Origin: Pseudomonadota bacterium
GTDB lineage: Bacteria; Pseudomonadota; Gammaproteobacteria; Burkholderiales; SG8-39
Direction of reading: 5' to 3'
Length of the DNA: 7,108 nucleotides
Assembly: GCA_021825225.1 (NCBI GenBank)
Contig: JAKAIH010000141.1
Coordinates: forward strand, 1-7,108
Shown one piece after another: positions 1 to 7,108 of the stretch (the stretch's first letter is position 1; each line of letters opens with the position of its first letter). Below the pieces are notes generated by a model. It had not been told where the DNA came from. It saw nothing but the letters and a program-made list of their open reading frames with translations, and did not search any database. The position numbers and the translations under genes are program-made.

Positions 1-1
1 A

Positions 2-1600
2 GAACCGTCGCTCTTGATGAATATCTTCGTGTCCTGGTTCCCGATGCTGCTGCTGATCGGCGTGTGGGTGTTCTTCATGCGCCAGATGCAGGGCGGCGGC
101 CGCGGTGGCGCCTTCTCGTTCGGCAAGTCACGCGCGCGCATGCTGGATGAATCGACCAATACCGTTACCTTCGCCGACGTGGCCGGCTGCGAGGAGGCCA
201 AGGAGGAAGTTTCCGAGTTGGTCGATTTCCTGCGCGACCCAAGCAAGTTCCAGAAGCTCGGCGGGCGCATTCCCAAGGGGGTGCTGATGGTGGGCAACCC
301 GGGCACGGGCAAGACGCTGCTGGCGCGGGCCATCGCCGGTGAAGCCAAGGTGCCGTTTTTCTCGATTTCGGGCTCCGATTTCGTCGAGATGTTCGTCGGC
401 GTGGGCGCGGCGCGCGTGCGCGACATGTTCGAACAGGCGAAAAAGCATGCGCCCTGCATTGTCTTCATCGACGAAATCGACGCGGTCGGCCGCCAGCGCG
501 GCGCCGGCCTGGGCGGGGGCAACGACGAGCGCGAGCAGACGCTGAACCAACTGCTGGTCGAGATGGACGGATTCGAGGCGACGGCCGGCGTGATCGTCAT
601 CGCCGCCACCAACCGGCCCGATGTGCTCGACCCGGCACTGATGCGCCCGGGTCGCTTCGACCGCCAGGTGGTGGTGCCTCTGCCCGACATCCGCGGTCGC
701 GAGATGATTTTGCTGGTGCACATGCGCAAGGTGCCGATGGCGCCTGACGTCAAGGCCGACATTATCGCGCGCGGCACACCGGGCATGTCGGGCGCCGATC
801 TCGCCAACCTGGTGAACGAAGCGGCGCTGTTTGCGGCACGGCAGAGCAAGCGCCTGGTCGACATGGACGACTTCGAGCGCGCCAAGGACAAAATAATCAT
901 GGGAGCGGAACGGCGCTCCATGGTCATGCCGGAAGAGGAACGGCGTAACACTGCCTATCACGAGTCCGGACACACGGTGGTGGCGAAGCTGCTGCCCAAG
1001 ACCGATCCGGTGCACAAGGTCACCATCATCCCGCGCGGGCGCGCGCTCGGCGTGACCATGCAGTTGCCGGTGGAGGACCGCTACAGCATGGACCGCGAGC
1101 GCCTGCTGTCGACGATCGCGGTACTGTTCGGCGGACGCATCGCCGAAGAGATATTCATGCACCAGATGACTACCGGCGCGTCGAACGACTTCGAGCGTGC
1201 CACCGAGATGGCGCGGCGCATGGTGACGCAATGGGGCATGTCGGACGCTTTGGGCCCCATGGTCTACGGCGAAAACGAGGGCGAAGTGTTCCTCGGCCGC
1301 TCGGTCACCACGCACAAGAACGTTTCCGAGGTCACCATGCAGAAGGTCGATCAGGAAATCCGCCGCATCATCGACGAGCAGTATGCGCTGGCGCGGCGCC
1401 TGATCGAGGAGAACAAGGACAAGGTCGAAGCCATGACCAAGGCCCTGCTCGAGTGGGAAACCCTGGACTCCGACCAGTTGACCGACATCATGGAAGGCAA
1501 GCCGCCGCGCGAGCCCAAGCCGAAGCAGTCCGGGACCACGCCGCCGCCACCGCCGCAGAAAGACGGCACCACCGGCGCTGCGGCACCCTTGGCCACGTAA
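2..1600 (+). CDS. ftsH: ATP-dependent zinc metalloprotease FtsH (5'-truncated by window edge)
   Basis: Membrane-anchored AAA+ protease that unfolds and degrades misfolded membrane proteins and short-lived regulators as a hexamer. The frame is open to the left edge, so the first transmembrane helix and periplasmic domain lie outside the window; 532 residues are present, against roughly 610-650 for the full protein. Visible in order: the second transmembrane helix (about nt 20-80), a Gly-rich linker, Walker A GNPGTGKT (293-316), Walker B IVFIDEID (458-481), the second region of homology ending in RPGRFDR (608-664), the zinc site HESGH (959-973), and the likely third zinc ligand Asp in ASNDF (1187-1189). 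The C-terminus is a Pro-rich tail that ends in TAA. The Walker A residue after the first Gly is Asn, where most FtsH proteins have Pro. The TTG and ATG codons at 14-19 are internal, not starts. Identification is secure. Confidence 0.97.
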   Translation, partial: EPSLLMNIFVSWFPMLLLIGVWVFFMRQMQGGGRGGAFSFGKSRARMLDESTNTVTFADVAGCEEAKEEVSELVDFLRDPSKFQKLGGRIPKGVLMVGNPGTGKTLLARAIAGEAKVPFFSISGSDFVEMFVGVGAARVRDMFEQAKKHAPCIVFIDEIDAVGRQRGAGLGGGNDEREQTLNQLLVEMDGFEATAGVIVIAATNRPDVLDPALMRPGRFDRQVVVPLPDIRGREMILLVHMRKVPMAPDVKADIIARGTPGMSGADLANLVNEAALFAARQSKRLVDMDDFERAKDKIIMGAERRSMVMPEEERRNTAYHESGHTVVAKLLPKTDPVHKVTIIPRGRALGVTMQLPVEDRYSMDRERLLSTIAVLFGGRIAEEIFMHQMTTGASNDFERATEMARRMVTQWGMSDALGPMVYGENEGEVFLGRSVTTHKNVSEVTMQKVDQEIRRIIDEQYALARRLIEENKDKVEAMTKALLEWETLDSDQLTDIMEGKPPREPKPKQSGTTPPPPPQKDGTTGAAAPLAT

Positions 1601-1601
1601 T

Positions 1602-1635
1602 CCGGACGGTCTGGAAGCGATCAGACTGCCTCCGG
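1602..1635 (+). repeat. Imperfect inverted repeat just after the ftsH stop
   Basis: The arms CCGGACGGTCTG and CAGACTGCCTCCGG can fold into about 12 base pairs: 5 outer pairs, a 2-nt bulge, a C-G pair, a G-U pair and 5 inner pairs, with an 8-nt loop. It begins two bases after the ftsH TAA, where an mRNA 3'-end or processing structure would sit. No T-run follows, so it is not a canonical intrinsic terminator. A smaller AGGG/CCCT hairpin with an A5 loop follows at 1639-1651. Function is inferred from position only. Confidence 0.45.
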
Positions 1636-1660
1636 CAAGGGAAAAACCCTGATTGCACGA

Positions 1661-1699
1661 ACAAGGGAGGGCTCGCCCCCCCTTGTCCTCCAAGAGGAC
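1661..1699 (+). repeat. Two adjacent inverted repeats in the ftsH-folP gap
   Basis: The first (1661-1686) pairs ACAAGGGAGGGC with GCCCCCCCTTGT, 11 of 12 positions complementary, around a very short centre. The second (1685-1699) is a perfect 6-bp stem, GTCCTC-CAA-GAGGAC. They overlap by two bases, so they could be alternative or stacked structures. A GGGG/CCCC pair with a 7-nt loop follows at 1707-1721. No T-run is present. These could be parts of a dispersed intergenic repeat, or mRNA structure between ftsH and folP. The pairing is directly visible; the role is unknown. Confidence 0.5.
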
Positions 1700-1734
1700 T
1701 TCCTTCGGGGCGTAAATCCCCCTCCCGCGGTAAA

Positions 1735-1781
1735 CGGCCGACAAGGGTGCGACCGTCGCGCACGCGGTCGATCCCCGGCCG
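1735..1781 (+). repeat. Nested inverted repeats upstream of folP
   Basis: The outer arms CGGCCG (1735-1740 and 1776-1781) enclose an inner 6-bp stem, CGACCG (1750-1755) with CGGTCG (1765-1770), around a 9-nt loop. The element ends 19 bases before the folP ATG, so it could affect access to the folP start. In GC-rich DNA short palindromes occur by chance, but this is the last of a series filling the whole gap. No promoter boxes could be recognised with confidence anywhere in 1601-1800. Confidence 0.4.
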
Positions 1782-1800
1782 TTCCTGCGCTCCGGCTCCT

Positions 1801-2625
1801 ATGATCGCTCAGCTTCAATGTGGCCGCTTTCGCCTCTCGCTCAAGCGACCACTCATCATGGGCGTGGTCAACGTCACGCCCGATTCGTTTTCCGACGGCG
1901 GCCGTTTTCTCGACCCCGCCGCCGCCATCGCGCAGGCGCACAAGCTGGTTGAAGAGGGCGCAGATCTGATCGACCTCGGCGCGGAATCCAGCCGGCCGGG
2001 TTCGGCTGCAGTGAGCGCGGAGGAAGAACTGTGCCGCCTGCTGCCGGTGCTGCGGGCCTTGCGCGACCTGCCGCTGTCGGTGGATACGGTGAAGCCCGAA
2101 GTGATGCGCGTCGCGCTGGCCGAGGGCGCGGCCATGATCAACGACATCAACGCGCTGCGCGCTCCCGGCGCGCTGGCGGCAATGGCGGCCGGCGATGCCG
2201 CCGCGTGCCTGATGCACATGCAGGGCAGCCCCGGCACCATGCAACAGCATCCGCATTACGACGACGTGGTGGCGGAGGTAAAAGCTTTTCTGCAGGAGCG
2301 TATCCAGAGTGTGCGCGCTGCGGGGATCGCGCCGGAGCGCGTGGTCATCGATCCGGGCTTCGGCTTCGGCAAGACCCTGGAGCACAATCTCGAGCTGCTG
2401 CGCCACCTGGCCGAGTTCGCCGCGCTCGGGGTGCCCGTGCTCGCGGGCTGGTCGCGCAAGTCCTCGCTCGGGACGATCACCGGCAAGCCCGCAGGCGAGC
2501 GCCTCGCGGCGAGTATTGCCGCGGCCATGATTGCAGCGCAAAATGGCGCTGCGATTTTGCGCGTGCACGATGTCGCTGCGACACGCGACGCGCTTGCGGT
2601 ACTGATGGCAGTTGAAAAAAAGTAA
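1801..2625 (+). CDS. folP: Dihydropteroate synthase
   Basis: Condenses 6-hydroxymethyl-dihydropterin pyrophosphate with p-aminobenzoate to give dihydropteroate in folate synthesis; it is the target of sulfonamides. The protein is 274 residues, normal for the TIM-barrel family. Visible motifs: loop 1 NVTPDSFSDGG (24-34), loop 2 ESSRPGS (62-68), SVDT with Asp95, IND with Asn114-Asp115, DPGFGFGK (184-191), SRKS with Lys220, and RVHD with Arg254 and His256. Loop 2 has Ser64 where E. coli has Thr62, a conservative change. The frame stays open far upstream, but ATG 1801 was chosen because MIAQLQCGRF gives the usual short lead into the first strand. No Shine-Dalgarno is visible; the bases before ATG are pyrimidine-rich (CTCCGGCTCCT). 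It lies 200 bp after ftsH and abuts glmM. Confidence 0.96.
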   Translation: MIAQLQCGRFRLSLKRPLIMGVVNVTPDSFSDGGRFLDPAAAIAQAHKLVEEGADLIDLGAESSRPGSAAVSAEEELCRLLPVLRALRDLPLSVDTVKPEVMRVALAEGAAMINDINALRAPGALAAMAAGDAAACLMHMQGSPGTMQQHPHYDDVVAEVKAFLQERIQSVRAAGIAPERVVIDPGFGFGKTLEHNLELLRHLAEFAALGVPVLAGWSRKSSLGTITGKPAGERLAASIAAAMIAAQNGAAILRVHDVAATRDALAVLMAVEKK

Positions 2626-3981
2626 ATGACCAGAAAATATTTCGGAACCGACGGCATCCGCGGCCTGGTGGGCGAGGCGCCGATCACGCCGGATTTCATG
2701 GTGCGCCTCGGTTATGCCGCGGGCGAGGTGCTGGTACGCCGTGCGCATTTGGCCCCGGGAATGCGGCCGGCGGTGCTGATCGGCAAGGACACGCGCATCT
2801 CCGGTTACATGCTCGAGGCTTCGCTGGAGGCCGGATTCGCGGCCGCCGGCGTCGACGTGATGCTCTCGGGTCCGATGCCGACTCCGGCGGTGGCCTATCT
2901 GACGCGTGCGCTGCGCCTGCAGGCCGGGGTGGTGATCAGCGCCTCGCACAATCCCTACCCCGACAACGGCATCAAATTCTTTTCCGGCGACGGCAACAAG
3001 CTGCCCGATGCGGTGGAGTCCGAGATCGAGGCGCAGCTTGCGCAACCGCTGCGCTGCCGCGCATCGGCCGAGCTGGGCAAGGCGCGGCGCATCGACGACG
3101 CCGCCGGGCGCTATATCGAATTCTGCAAGAGCACCTTCCCCAACAGACTCGACCTGCGCGGCCTGAAGATCGTGGTCGACTGCGCCAACGGCGCGGCGTA
3201 CCACATCGCGCCGCACGTGTTCCACGAGCTCGGCGCCGACGTGGTTTCCATAGGCGTCAACCCGGATGGCTTGAACATCAACGATCACGTGGGCGCCACC
3301 AGTCCGCAGTCGCTGCAACTGGCGGTAACGCAGCACAAGGCCGACCTCGGCATCGCCCTGGATGGCGACGGCGACCGCCTGCTGATGGTGGATGCGCGCG
3401 GCGAGACTTATGATGGCGACCAACTGCTGTACGTGATCGCGCGCATGCGCGCAGCCCGGGGCGCGGTGTCGGGCGTGGCCGGCACGCTGATGAGCAATCT
3501 GGCACTGGAGCGCGCGCTGGAAAAGGCCGGCATCGCCTTTGCGCGTGCCAAGGTCGGCGATCGCTATGTGCTCGAACTGCTGCAGCAGAAGGGCTGGGAG
3601 CTCGGCGGCGAGAATTCCGGCCACATCATCTGCCTGGACAAGCACACCACCGGCGATGCGCTGGTGTCCGCACTGCAGGTGCTGACTGCGCTGCGCGAGA
3701 GCGAATCCACCCTGGCCGAACTATGCGGCGAGTTGAGCCTGTATCCGCAGAAGCTGGTGAATGTGCGGGTCGCAAAGGGCTTTAACTGGGAAGCCAGTGC
3801 AGCAGTAGGCAAGGCGAAGCAAGCGGCCGAGCGCGAGCTGGGCAAGGCCGGGCGGGTGCTGCTGCGGCCCTCCGGCACCGAGCCGGTGCTGCGCGTCATG
3901 GTCGAGGGCGAGGACGGCGCCAAGGTAGATTCCCTCGCGGCGATGCTCGCCGAGAGCGTGCGCGCTGCGGTTCAGGCCTAG
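2626..3981 (+). CDS. glmM: Phosphoglucosamine mutase
   Basis: Converts glucosamine-6-phosphate to glucosamine-1-phosphate, the step before GlmU makes UDP-N-acetylglucosamine for peptidoglycan and LPS; cytoplasmic. The 451 residues match the family length (about 445). Visible sites: N-terminal [10 protein letters not shown], the phosphoserine loop SASHNP with Ser107 as the likely phosphorylated residue, the metal-binding loop DGDGDR (246-251), the sugar-binding loop GGENSGH (327-333), and the phosphate-binding loop RPSGTEP (414-420). All look intact. The ATG follows the folP TAA with no gap and in the same frame. The only upstream purine tract is A-rich (an A7 run then G), with no GGAG core, which suggests initiation by ribosomes finishing folP. 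The ftsH-folP-glmM order is also that of E. coli and other Proteobacteria. Confidence 0.97.
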   Translation: MTRKYFGTDGIRGLVGEAPITPDFMVRLGYAAGEVLVRRAHLAPGMRPAVLIGKDTRISGYMLEASLEAGFAAAGVDVMLSGPMPTPAVAYLTRALRLQAGVVISASHNPYPDNGIKFFSGDGNKLPDAVESEIEAQLAQPLRCRASAELGKARRIDDAAGRYIEFCKSTFPNRLDLRGLKIVVDCANGAAYHIAPHVFHELGADVVSIGVNPDGLNINDHVGATSPQSLQLAVTQHKADLGIALDGDGDRLLMVDARGETYDGDQLLYVIARMRAARGAVSGVAGTLMSNLALERALEKAGIAFARAKVGDRYVLELLQQKGWELGGENSGHIICLDKHTTGDALVSALQVLTALRESESTLAELCGELSLYPQKLVNVRVAKGFNWEASAAVGKAKQAAERELGKAGRVLLRPSGTEPVLRVMVEGEDGAKVDSLAAMLAESVRAAVQA

Positions 3982-4002
3982 GCTGCTTCAGCCGAAGCGG
4001 CC
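3981..4002 (+). terminator. Candidate hairpin at the glmM/pstB convergent junction
   Basis: GGCTGCTTC and GAAGCGGCC form a 9-bp stem with one G-U pair (as + strand RNA) around the loop AGCC. It starts on the last base of the glmM stop codon and covers the last five codons of pstB. The bases that follow are T-rich only in patches (TAATGTAATCTTCAGTTTC), not a proper U-tract, so intrinsic termination is uncertain. In the pstB direction the wobble becomes an A-C mismatch, so the stem is weaker. It is the only stem I noted between the two converging units. Confidence 0.35.
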
Positions 4003-4770
4003 GGTAATGTAATCTTCAGTTTCTTTGCGGCCGGGATTGATGAAGATCTTGTCGGTGATATCGAACTCGATCAGCTTGCCCAGGTACATGTAGGCGGTAT
4101 AGTCCGATACGCGCGCCGCCTGCTGCATGTTGTGGGTGACGATGGCGATGGTGTAGTCTGGCTTGAGTTCGTTCAGCAATTCCTCGATCTTCGCCGTGGA
4201 GATCGGATCCAGCGCCGAGGTTGGCTCATCCAGCAGCAGCACTTCAGGTTTGACCGCGACCGCGCGCGCGATGCACAGGCGCTGCTGCTGTCCGCCCGAA
4301 AGGCTCAGTCCGCTCTGGCGCAACTTGTCCTTGACTTCATCCCATAGCGCGGCCTTGCGCAGTGCCCATTCCACGCGCTCGTCCATCTCGCCGCTGCTGA
4401 GCCTTTCGTACAGCTTGACGCCAAAAGCGATGTTCTCGTAAATCGACATCGGAAATGGCGTCGGTTTCTGGAACACCATGCCGACCTTCGCCCGCAGCGC
4501 AATCACGTCCTGGCGCGGATCGAGGATGTTGTTGTCGTTCAGCATGATCTCGCCGGTGGCACGGTGCCCCGGGTACAGGTCGTACATGCGGTTGAAAGTG
4601 CGCAGCAGCGTCGATTTGCCGCAACCGGAGGGGCCGATGAAGGCGGTGATGTTCTTTTCCGCGATGTTCAGGTCGACGTCCGTCAGGGCCTGGTAGCTGC
4701 CGTAGAAGAAATTCAGCCGGCTGACCCTGATCTTGTTTGCGGGCGGCGGTGCGAGGGCGGTGTTTTCCAT
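3988..4770 (-). CDS. pstB: Phosphate ABC transporter ATP-binding protein PstB
   Basis: Cytoplasmic ATPase that powers high-affinity phosphate import through PstC and PstA. The 260 residues carry a full ABC set: Walker [10 protein letters not shown] (46-54), Q-loop FQKPTPFP with Gln101, signature LSGGQ (157-161), Walker B VLLLDE (177-182) with catalytic Glu182, D-loop SALD, and switch His213 in THN. The [16 protein letters not shown] stretch and the C-terminal [17 protein letters not shown] are typical of PstB rather than other ABC ATPases. The start is preceded by GGAAG (4774-4778) with only a 3-nt spacer. It lies 24 bp after pstA and is the last pst gene; it converges on glmM with a 6-bp gap, so no phoU follows it here. 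Confidence 0.97.
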   Translation of the reverse strand: MENTALAPPPANKIRVSRLNFFYGSYQALTDVDLNIAEKNITAFIGPSGCGKSTLLRTFNRMYDLYPGHRATGEIMLNDNNILDPRQDVIALRAKVGMVFQKPTPFPMSIYENIAFGVKLYERLSSGEMDERVEWALRKAALWDEVKDKLRQSGLSLSGGQQQRLCIARAVAVKPEVLLLDEPTSALDPISTAKIEELLNELKPDYTIAIVTHNMQQAARVSDYTAYMYLGKLIEFDITDKIFINPGRKETEDYITGRFG

Positions 4771-4794
4771 TTTCTTCCGTGCGTGTCGAACCGC

Positions 4795-5646
4795 TTAGCT
4801 GTTCGAGGACTTCTGCGCGAACAGGGAGCGCGCGAGAATATTCAGTGTCAAAACCGCCAGGGTGATGAGCAGGGCTCCGCCCCAGGCGAGCGTCTGCCAG
4901 TCCTGGTACGGGCTCATGGCAAACTGGAAAATGACCACCGGCAGGTTGGCCATGGGCGCGTTCATATTGACGGACCAGAACTGATTGTTGAGTGCGGTGA
5001 ACAGCAAAGGCGCGGTTTCGCCGCTGATGCGGGCGACCGCGAGCAGGATCCCGGTGATGATGCCGGAGCGCGCCGCGCGCAGGGTCACCGACGAGATGAC
5101 GATCCACTGTGGCGCGCCCAGCGCGGCCGCGGCCTCGCGCATGGTGTCGGGCACCAGGCGCAGCATGTTTTCGGTGGTCTTCAGGACCACGGGTATGACG
5201 ATCAGCGCCAGTGCGAAAGTCCCGGCCCAGCCGGAAAAATGCTGGATGTTGGCGACATACACCGCGTACACGAATAGGCCGATCACGATCGAGGGTGCGC
5301 TCAAAAGAATGTCGTTGATGAAGCGCGTCGCCGGTGCCAGCCAGCCGCGGCGGCCGTATTCGGCCACGTAGGTGCCGGCGAGGACGCCGATCGGCGTGCC
5401 GATCAGAACGGCGATCAGCGACATCAGCAGGCTGCCGAATATGGCGTTGGCGAGGCCGCCGGCGCTCCCCGGGGGCGGCGTGGTCTGCGTGAACATGCTG
5501 AGGCTGATGGCGCTCAGCCCTTGCGCGAACAGGGTCCACAGTATCCATACCAGCCAAAACAGGCCGAACAGCACCGCCAGCATGGATATGCCGAGATTGA
5601 CGAAGTTGATGATGCGCCGCCGGCGATAGAGCGCTGCTGTGTTCAT
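4795..5646 (-). CDS. pstA: Phosphate ABC transporter permease PstA
   Basis: One of the two inner-membrane permeases forming the phosphate channel with PstC. The 283 residues match the family. There is a basic N-terminus (YRRRR), a first transmembrane helix (about 13-42), a periplasmic segment rich in Ser, Thr and Pro, and then a permease domain with hydrophobic helices (about 68-98, 111-137, 142-160, 193-212 and 255-276). The cytoplasmic EAA-type coupling loop that contacts PstB is at about 171-190 ([11 protein letters not shown]). The conserved [14 protein letters not shown] segment holds Arg206 and Glu210, corresponding to the charged stretch important for transport in E. coli PstA. The start lies 3 bp after the pstC stop (TAA TCC ATG) and has no good Shine-Dalgarno nearby, so translation is probably coupled to pstC. 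Confidence 0.96.
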   Translation of the reverse strand: MNTAALYRRRRIINFVNLGISMLAVLFGLFWLVWILWTLFAQGLSAISLSMFTQTTPPPGSAGGLANAIFGSLLMSLIAVLIGTPIGVLAGTYVAEYGRRGWLAPATRFINDILLSAPSIVIGLFVYAVYVANIQHFSGWAGTFALALIVIPVVLKTTENMLRLVPDTMREAAAALGAPQWIVISSVTLRAARSGIITGILLAVARISGETAPLLFTALNNQFWSVNMNAPMANLPVVIFQFAMSPYQDWQTLAWGGALLITLAVLTLNILARSLFAQKSSNS

Positions 5647-5649
5647 GGA

Positions 5650-6669
5650 TTAGGTCCGCGTACCTTCGCGCTTGGCGAGCTGCAGCAGCAGGATCTTGGA
5701 CAAGGCGAGCACCACGAAGGTGATCAGGAACAGGATCAATCCAAGCTCGATCAGCGCGGATGTATACAAGCCGCCCACCGCCTCGGTGAACTCGTTGGCG
5801 AGGGCGGAGGCGATGCTGTTGCCGGGGGCGAACAGGGATGTGCCCAAGCGCTGGGCGTTGCCGATGACGAAGGTGACGGCCATGGTCTCGCCAAGCGCGC
5901 GGCCCAGGCCCAGCAGCACGCCGCCGACCACGCCGATTTTGGTATAGGGCAGCACCACGTTCCACACCACCTCCCAGGTCGTCGCGCCGACGGCATAGGC
6001 CGACTCCTTCAGCATTGCCGGGACCACTTCGAATACATCGCGCATGACCGAGGCGATGAAAGGCACGACCATGATCGCGAGGATGATGCCCGCGGTAAGC
6101 ATGCCTATGCCCTGCGGCGCGCCCTTGAACAGCGGTCCTATGAGCCAGAGCGGGCCGAGATAGTCGATCATCCACGGTTGCACATGGTCGGCGAAAATGG
6201 GGGCGAAAACGAACAGGCCCCACATGCCGTAAATGATGCTCGGTATGGCCGCGAGCAGTTCGATCGCGGTCCCGATGGGGCGCCGCAGCCAGGGCGGCGA
6301 CAACTCGGTCAGGAAAACCGCGATGCCGAAGCTGACCGGGATGCCGATCAGCAGAGCAATGAAAGAGGTGACCAGAGTGCCGAAAATCGGAACCAGCGCA
6401 CCGAATCTTTCGGTCACTGGATTCCATTCGTGGCTGACGAGGAAGCCCGGGCCGTAGGCCTTGATTGCGGGCCAGCTGCCGATAAGGAGCGAAATCAGGA
6501 TCCCGAGCAGCAATGCGAGCACCAGGAAGGCAAAAATCCGCGTGACGCCGCGAAATGCCAGGTCATACAGATGCTGCCGTTTGAGCAGTGTTTCGGGAAT
6601 GCCTTGCGACATGCGCTGGGGAAGAGGGGCCCCTTGCGGGGCCTCCAGTGTCTGGTCAAAGGCGTGCAT
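5650..6669 (-). CDS. pstC: Phosphate ABC transporter permease PstC
   Basis: Inner-membrane permease partner of PstA. The 339 residues are slightly longer than E. coli PstC (319), the extra being a cytoplasmic N-terminal extension before the first helix (about 42-64). Clear family segments: [19 protein letters not shown] (90-108), [19 protein letters not shown] (135-153), the EAA-type coupling loop (about 222-240) and [14 protein letters not shown] (254-267), with Arg257 and Glu261 matching charged residues needed for phosphate transport in E. coli. The ATG at 6669 was preferred over Met20 (6612) because GGGGAAG lies 5 nt upstream of it. It sits 33 bp after pstS and 3 bp before pstA in the same operon. 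Confidence 0.96.
   Translation of the reverse strand: MHAFDQTLEAPQGAPLPQRMSQGIPETLLKRQHLYDLAFRGVTRIFAFLVLALLLGILISLLIGSWPAIKAYGPGFLVSHEWNPVTERFGALVPIFGTLVTSFIALLIGIPVSFGIAVFLTELSPPWLRRPIGTAIELLAAIPSIIYGMWGLFVFAPIFADHVQPWMIDYLGPLWLIGPLFKGAPQGIGMLTAGIILAIMVVPFIASVMRDVFEVVPAMLKESAYAVGATTWEVVWNVVLPYTKIGVVGGVLLGLGRALGETMAVTFVIGNAQRLGTSLFAPGNSIASALANEFTEAVGGLYTSALIELGLILFLITFVVLALSKILLLQLAKREGTRT
6628..6643 (-). repeat. Hairpin inside the 5' end of pstC
   Basis: GGCCCC and GGGGCC form a perfect 6-bp GC stem around a 4-nt loop. It lies within the extra N-terminal codons of pstC, between the chosen start (6669) and the alternative Met20 codon (6612). In mRNA it begins 26 nt downstream of the start codon. 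It could slow early translation, or it could be chance in GC-rich DNA. Confidence 0.3.
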
Positions 6670-6702
6670 TTTAACTTCCCCGGGCCGCCCTTGTCACAAG
6701 CC
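6670..6702 (-). other. pstS-pstC intergenic spacer with a short palindrome
   Basis: 33 bases separate the pstS stop from the pstC ATG. They contain a perfect palindrome, CTTGTCACAAG (6690-6700), directly after the pstS stop, followed by the GC-rich stretch GGGCGGCCCGGGG and the pstC ribosome binding site. In many bacteria PstS is made in excess of the permeases through RNA structure after pstS; the palindrome's one-base centre makes it a poor RNA hairpin. No terminator T-run is visible. Confidence 0.35.
6675..6681 (-). promoter_or_regulatory. Ribosome binding site of pstC
   Basis: GGGGAAG on the minus strand, with spacer TTAAA, precedes the pstC ATG. It is one of the clearest purine-rich sites in the window, and it decides for the longer pstC start over Met20. 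Confidence 0.55.
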
Positions 6703-7108
6703 TCACCAGATCGGCTTGCCGCTCGCGTCCTTTACCTGGTCTTTCCATTCGCCGTGGATCAGTTCTACCACCGCGTCAGGCATCGGAATGTAATCCAGGC
6801 CGAGCGCCAGCTGATCGCCGTTTGCGTAGGCCCAGTCGAAGAACTTGAGCACTTCCTTCGCTTTTTCCGGGTGTGCCTGGCTCTTGTGAAAGAGTATGAA
6901 CGTGGCGCCGGTGATGGGCCAGCTGTCCTTGCCCGGCTCGTCGGTCAGGATCTCGTAGAAGCCGGGTGCATGCTTCCAGTCCGCGCCTGCGGCGGCGGCC
7001 TGGAAGGCCTTGTCGTAGGGTTTGACGAAATGGCCTTCGCGGTTCTGCAGCAGCGCGTAAGCCAGCTTGTTCTGCTTGGCATAGGCGTACTCGACATAGC
7101 CGATCGAG
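6703..7108 (-). CDS. pstS: Phosphate-binding periplasmic protein PstS (3' end only)
   Basis: Periplasmic substrate-binding protein that delivers phosphate to PstC/PstA. Only the last 134 residues and the TGA stop are present; the signal peptide, the phosphate-binding N-lobe and the promoter (where a Pho box would be expected) lie beyond the right edge. The visible protein reads from SIGYVEYAYAKQNKL, includes SWPITGATFILFHK and VLKFFDWAYANGDQLALGLDYIPMPD, and ends in DASGKPIW. The SIGYVEYAYA, SWPI and YIPMPD segments are characteristic of the PstS C-terminal lobe. The frame is open to the window edge with no internal stop, so it looks intact. As first gene of the pstSCAB operon it is expected to be induced by phosphate starvation through PhoB, though nothing in this window shows that. 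Confidence 0.95.
   Translation of the reverse strand, partial: SIGYVEYAYAKQNKLAYALLQNREGHFVKPYDKAFQAAAAGADWKHAPGFYEILTDEPGKDSWPITGATFILFHKSQAHPEKAKEVLKFFDWAYANGDQLALGLDYIPMPDAVVELIHGEWKDQVKDASGKPIW

Noticed and set aside
14..19. TTG/ATG as the ftsH start
   Set aside because: The frame is open to the edge with residues EPSLL before it, and the protein would lack the first membrane helix and periplasmic domain that FtsH needs.
128..1744. Long minus-strand open frame antisense to ftsH
   Set aside because: Its product is low-complexity and rich in His, Arg and Ala, as expected from reading a GC-rich gene backwards; ftsH on the other strand is unmistakable.
1764..1781. tRNA T-arm-like sequence (GCGGTCGATCCCCGGC)
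   Set aside because: No acceptor, anticodon or D-arm can be placed around it and no CCA end follows; the match is part of the nested palindrome.
1231..1800. Upstream extension of the folP frame into ftsH
   Set aside because: The extra residues are a shifted reading of ftsH and the gap, with no family similarity; folP proteins begin close to the ATG at 1801.
2616..2622. A AAA AAG heptamer as a programmed frameshift site
   Set aside because: A -1 shift leads into a frame that is neither folP nor glmM, with no meaningful product; the two genes already share a frame.
1621..3645. 674-codon minus-strand open frame across folP and glmM
   Set aside because: It spans two clear genes and the non-coding gap, has no recognisable motif, and comes from the scarcity of stop codons in GC-rich shadow frames.
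4337..6427. 696-codon minus-strand open frame across the pst genes
   Set aside because: It is a shifted frame of pstB, pstA and pstC, dominated by Arg, His and Pro; the true frames carry all family motifs.

Overview
The window is GC-rich chromosomal DNA from a Proteobacterium, most likely a betaproteobacterium. The basis is family knowledge: the ftsH-folP-glmM order, the close resemblance of each product to its proteobacterial family, and the presence of a pstSCAB operon next to glmM. Genus cannot be judged from the sequence alone. There are no mobile elements, CRISPR arrays, rRNAs or tRNAs, and the content is housekeeping.

Left half (+ strand): the 3' part of ftsH (membrane AAA+ zinc protease), cut by the left window edge. 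A 200-bp non-coding gap packed with inverted repeats follows, then folP (dihydropteroate synthase). folP is joined directly to glmM (phosphoglucosamine mutase): the folP TAA is followed at once by the glmM ATG. These genes serve membrane protein quality control, folate synthesis and UDP-GlcNAc (cell wall and LPS precursor) synthesis.

Right half (- strand): the high-affinity phosphate ABC transporter, read right to left as pstS (3' end only, cut by the right edge), pstC, pstA and pstB. Gaps are 33, 3 and 24 bp, so this is one operon. PstS binds phosphate in the periplasm, PstC and PstA form the membrane channel, and PstB supplies ATP hydrolysis. The pst operon converges on glmM with only 6 bp between the stop codons, and a hairpin spans the junction.

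No new system is evident. The points worth a second look are the structured ftsH-folP gap, the convergent orientation of the pst block with no phoU after pstB, the folP/glmM stop-start junction lacking a clear ribosome binding site, and small residue changes in otherwise invariant-looking motifs (FtsH Walker A, FolP loop 2).
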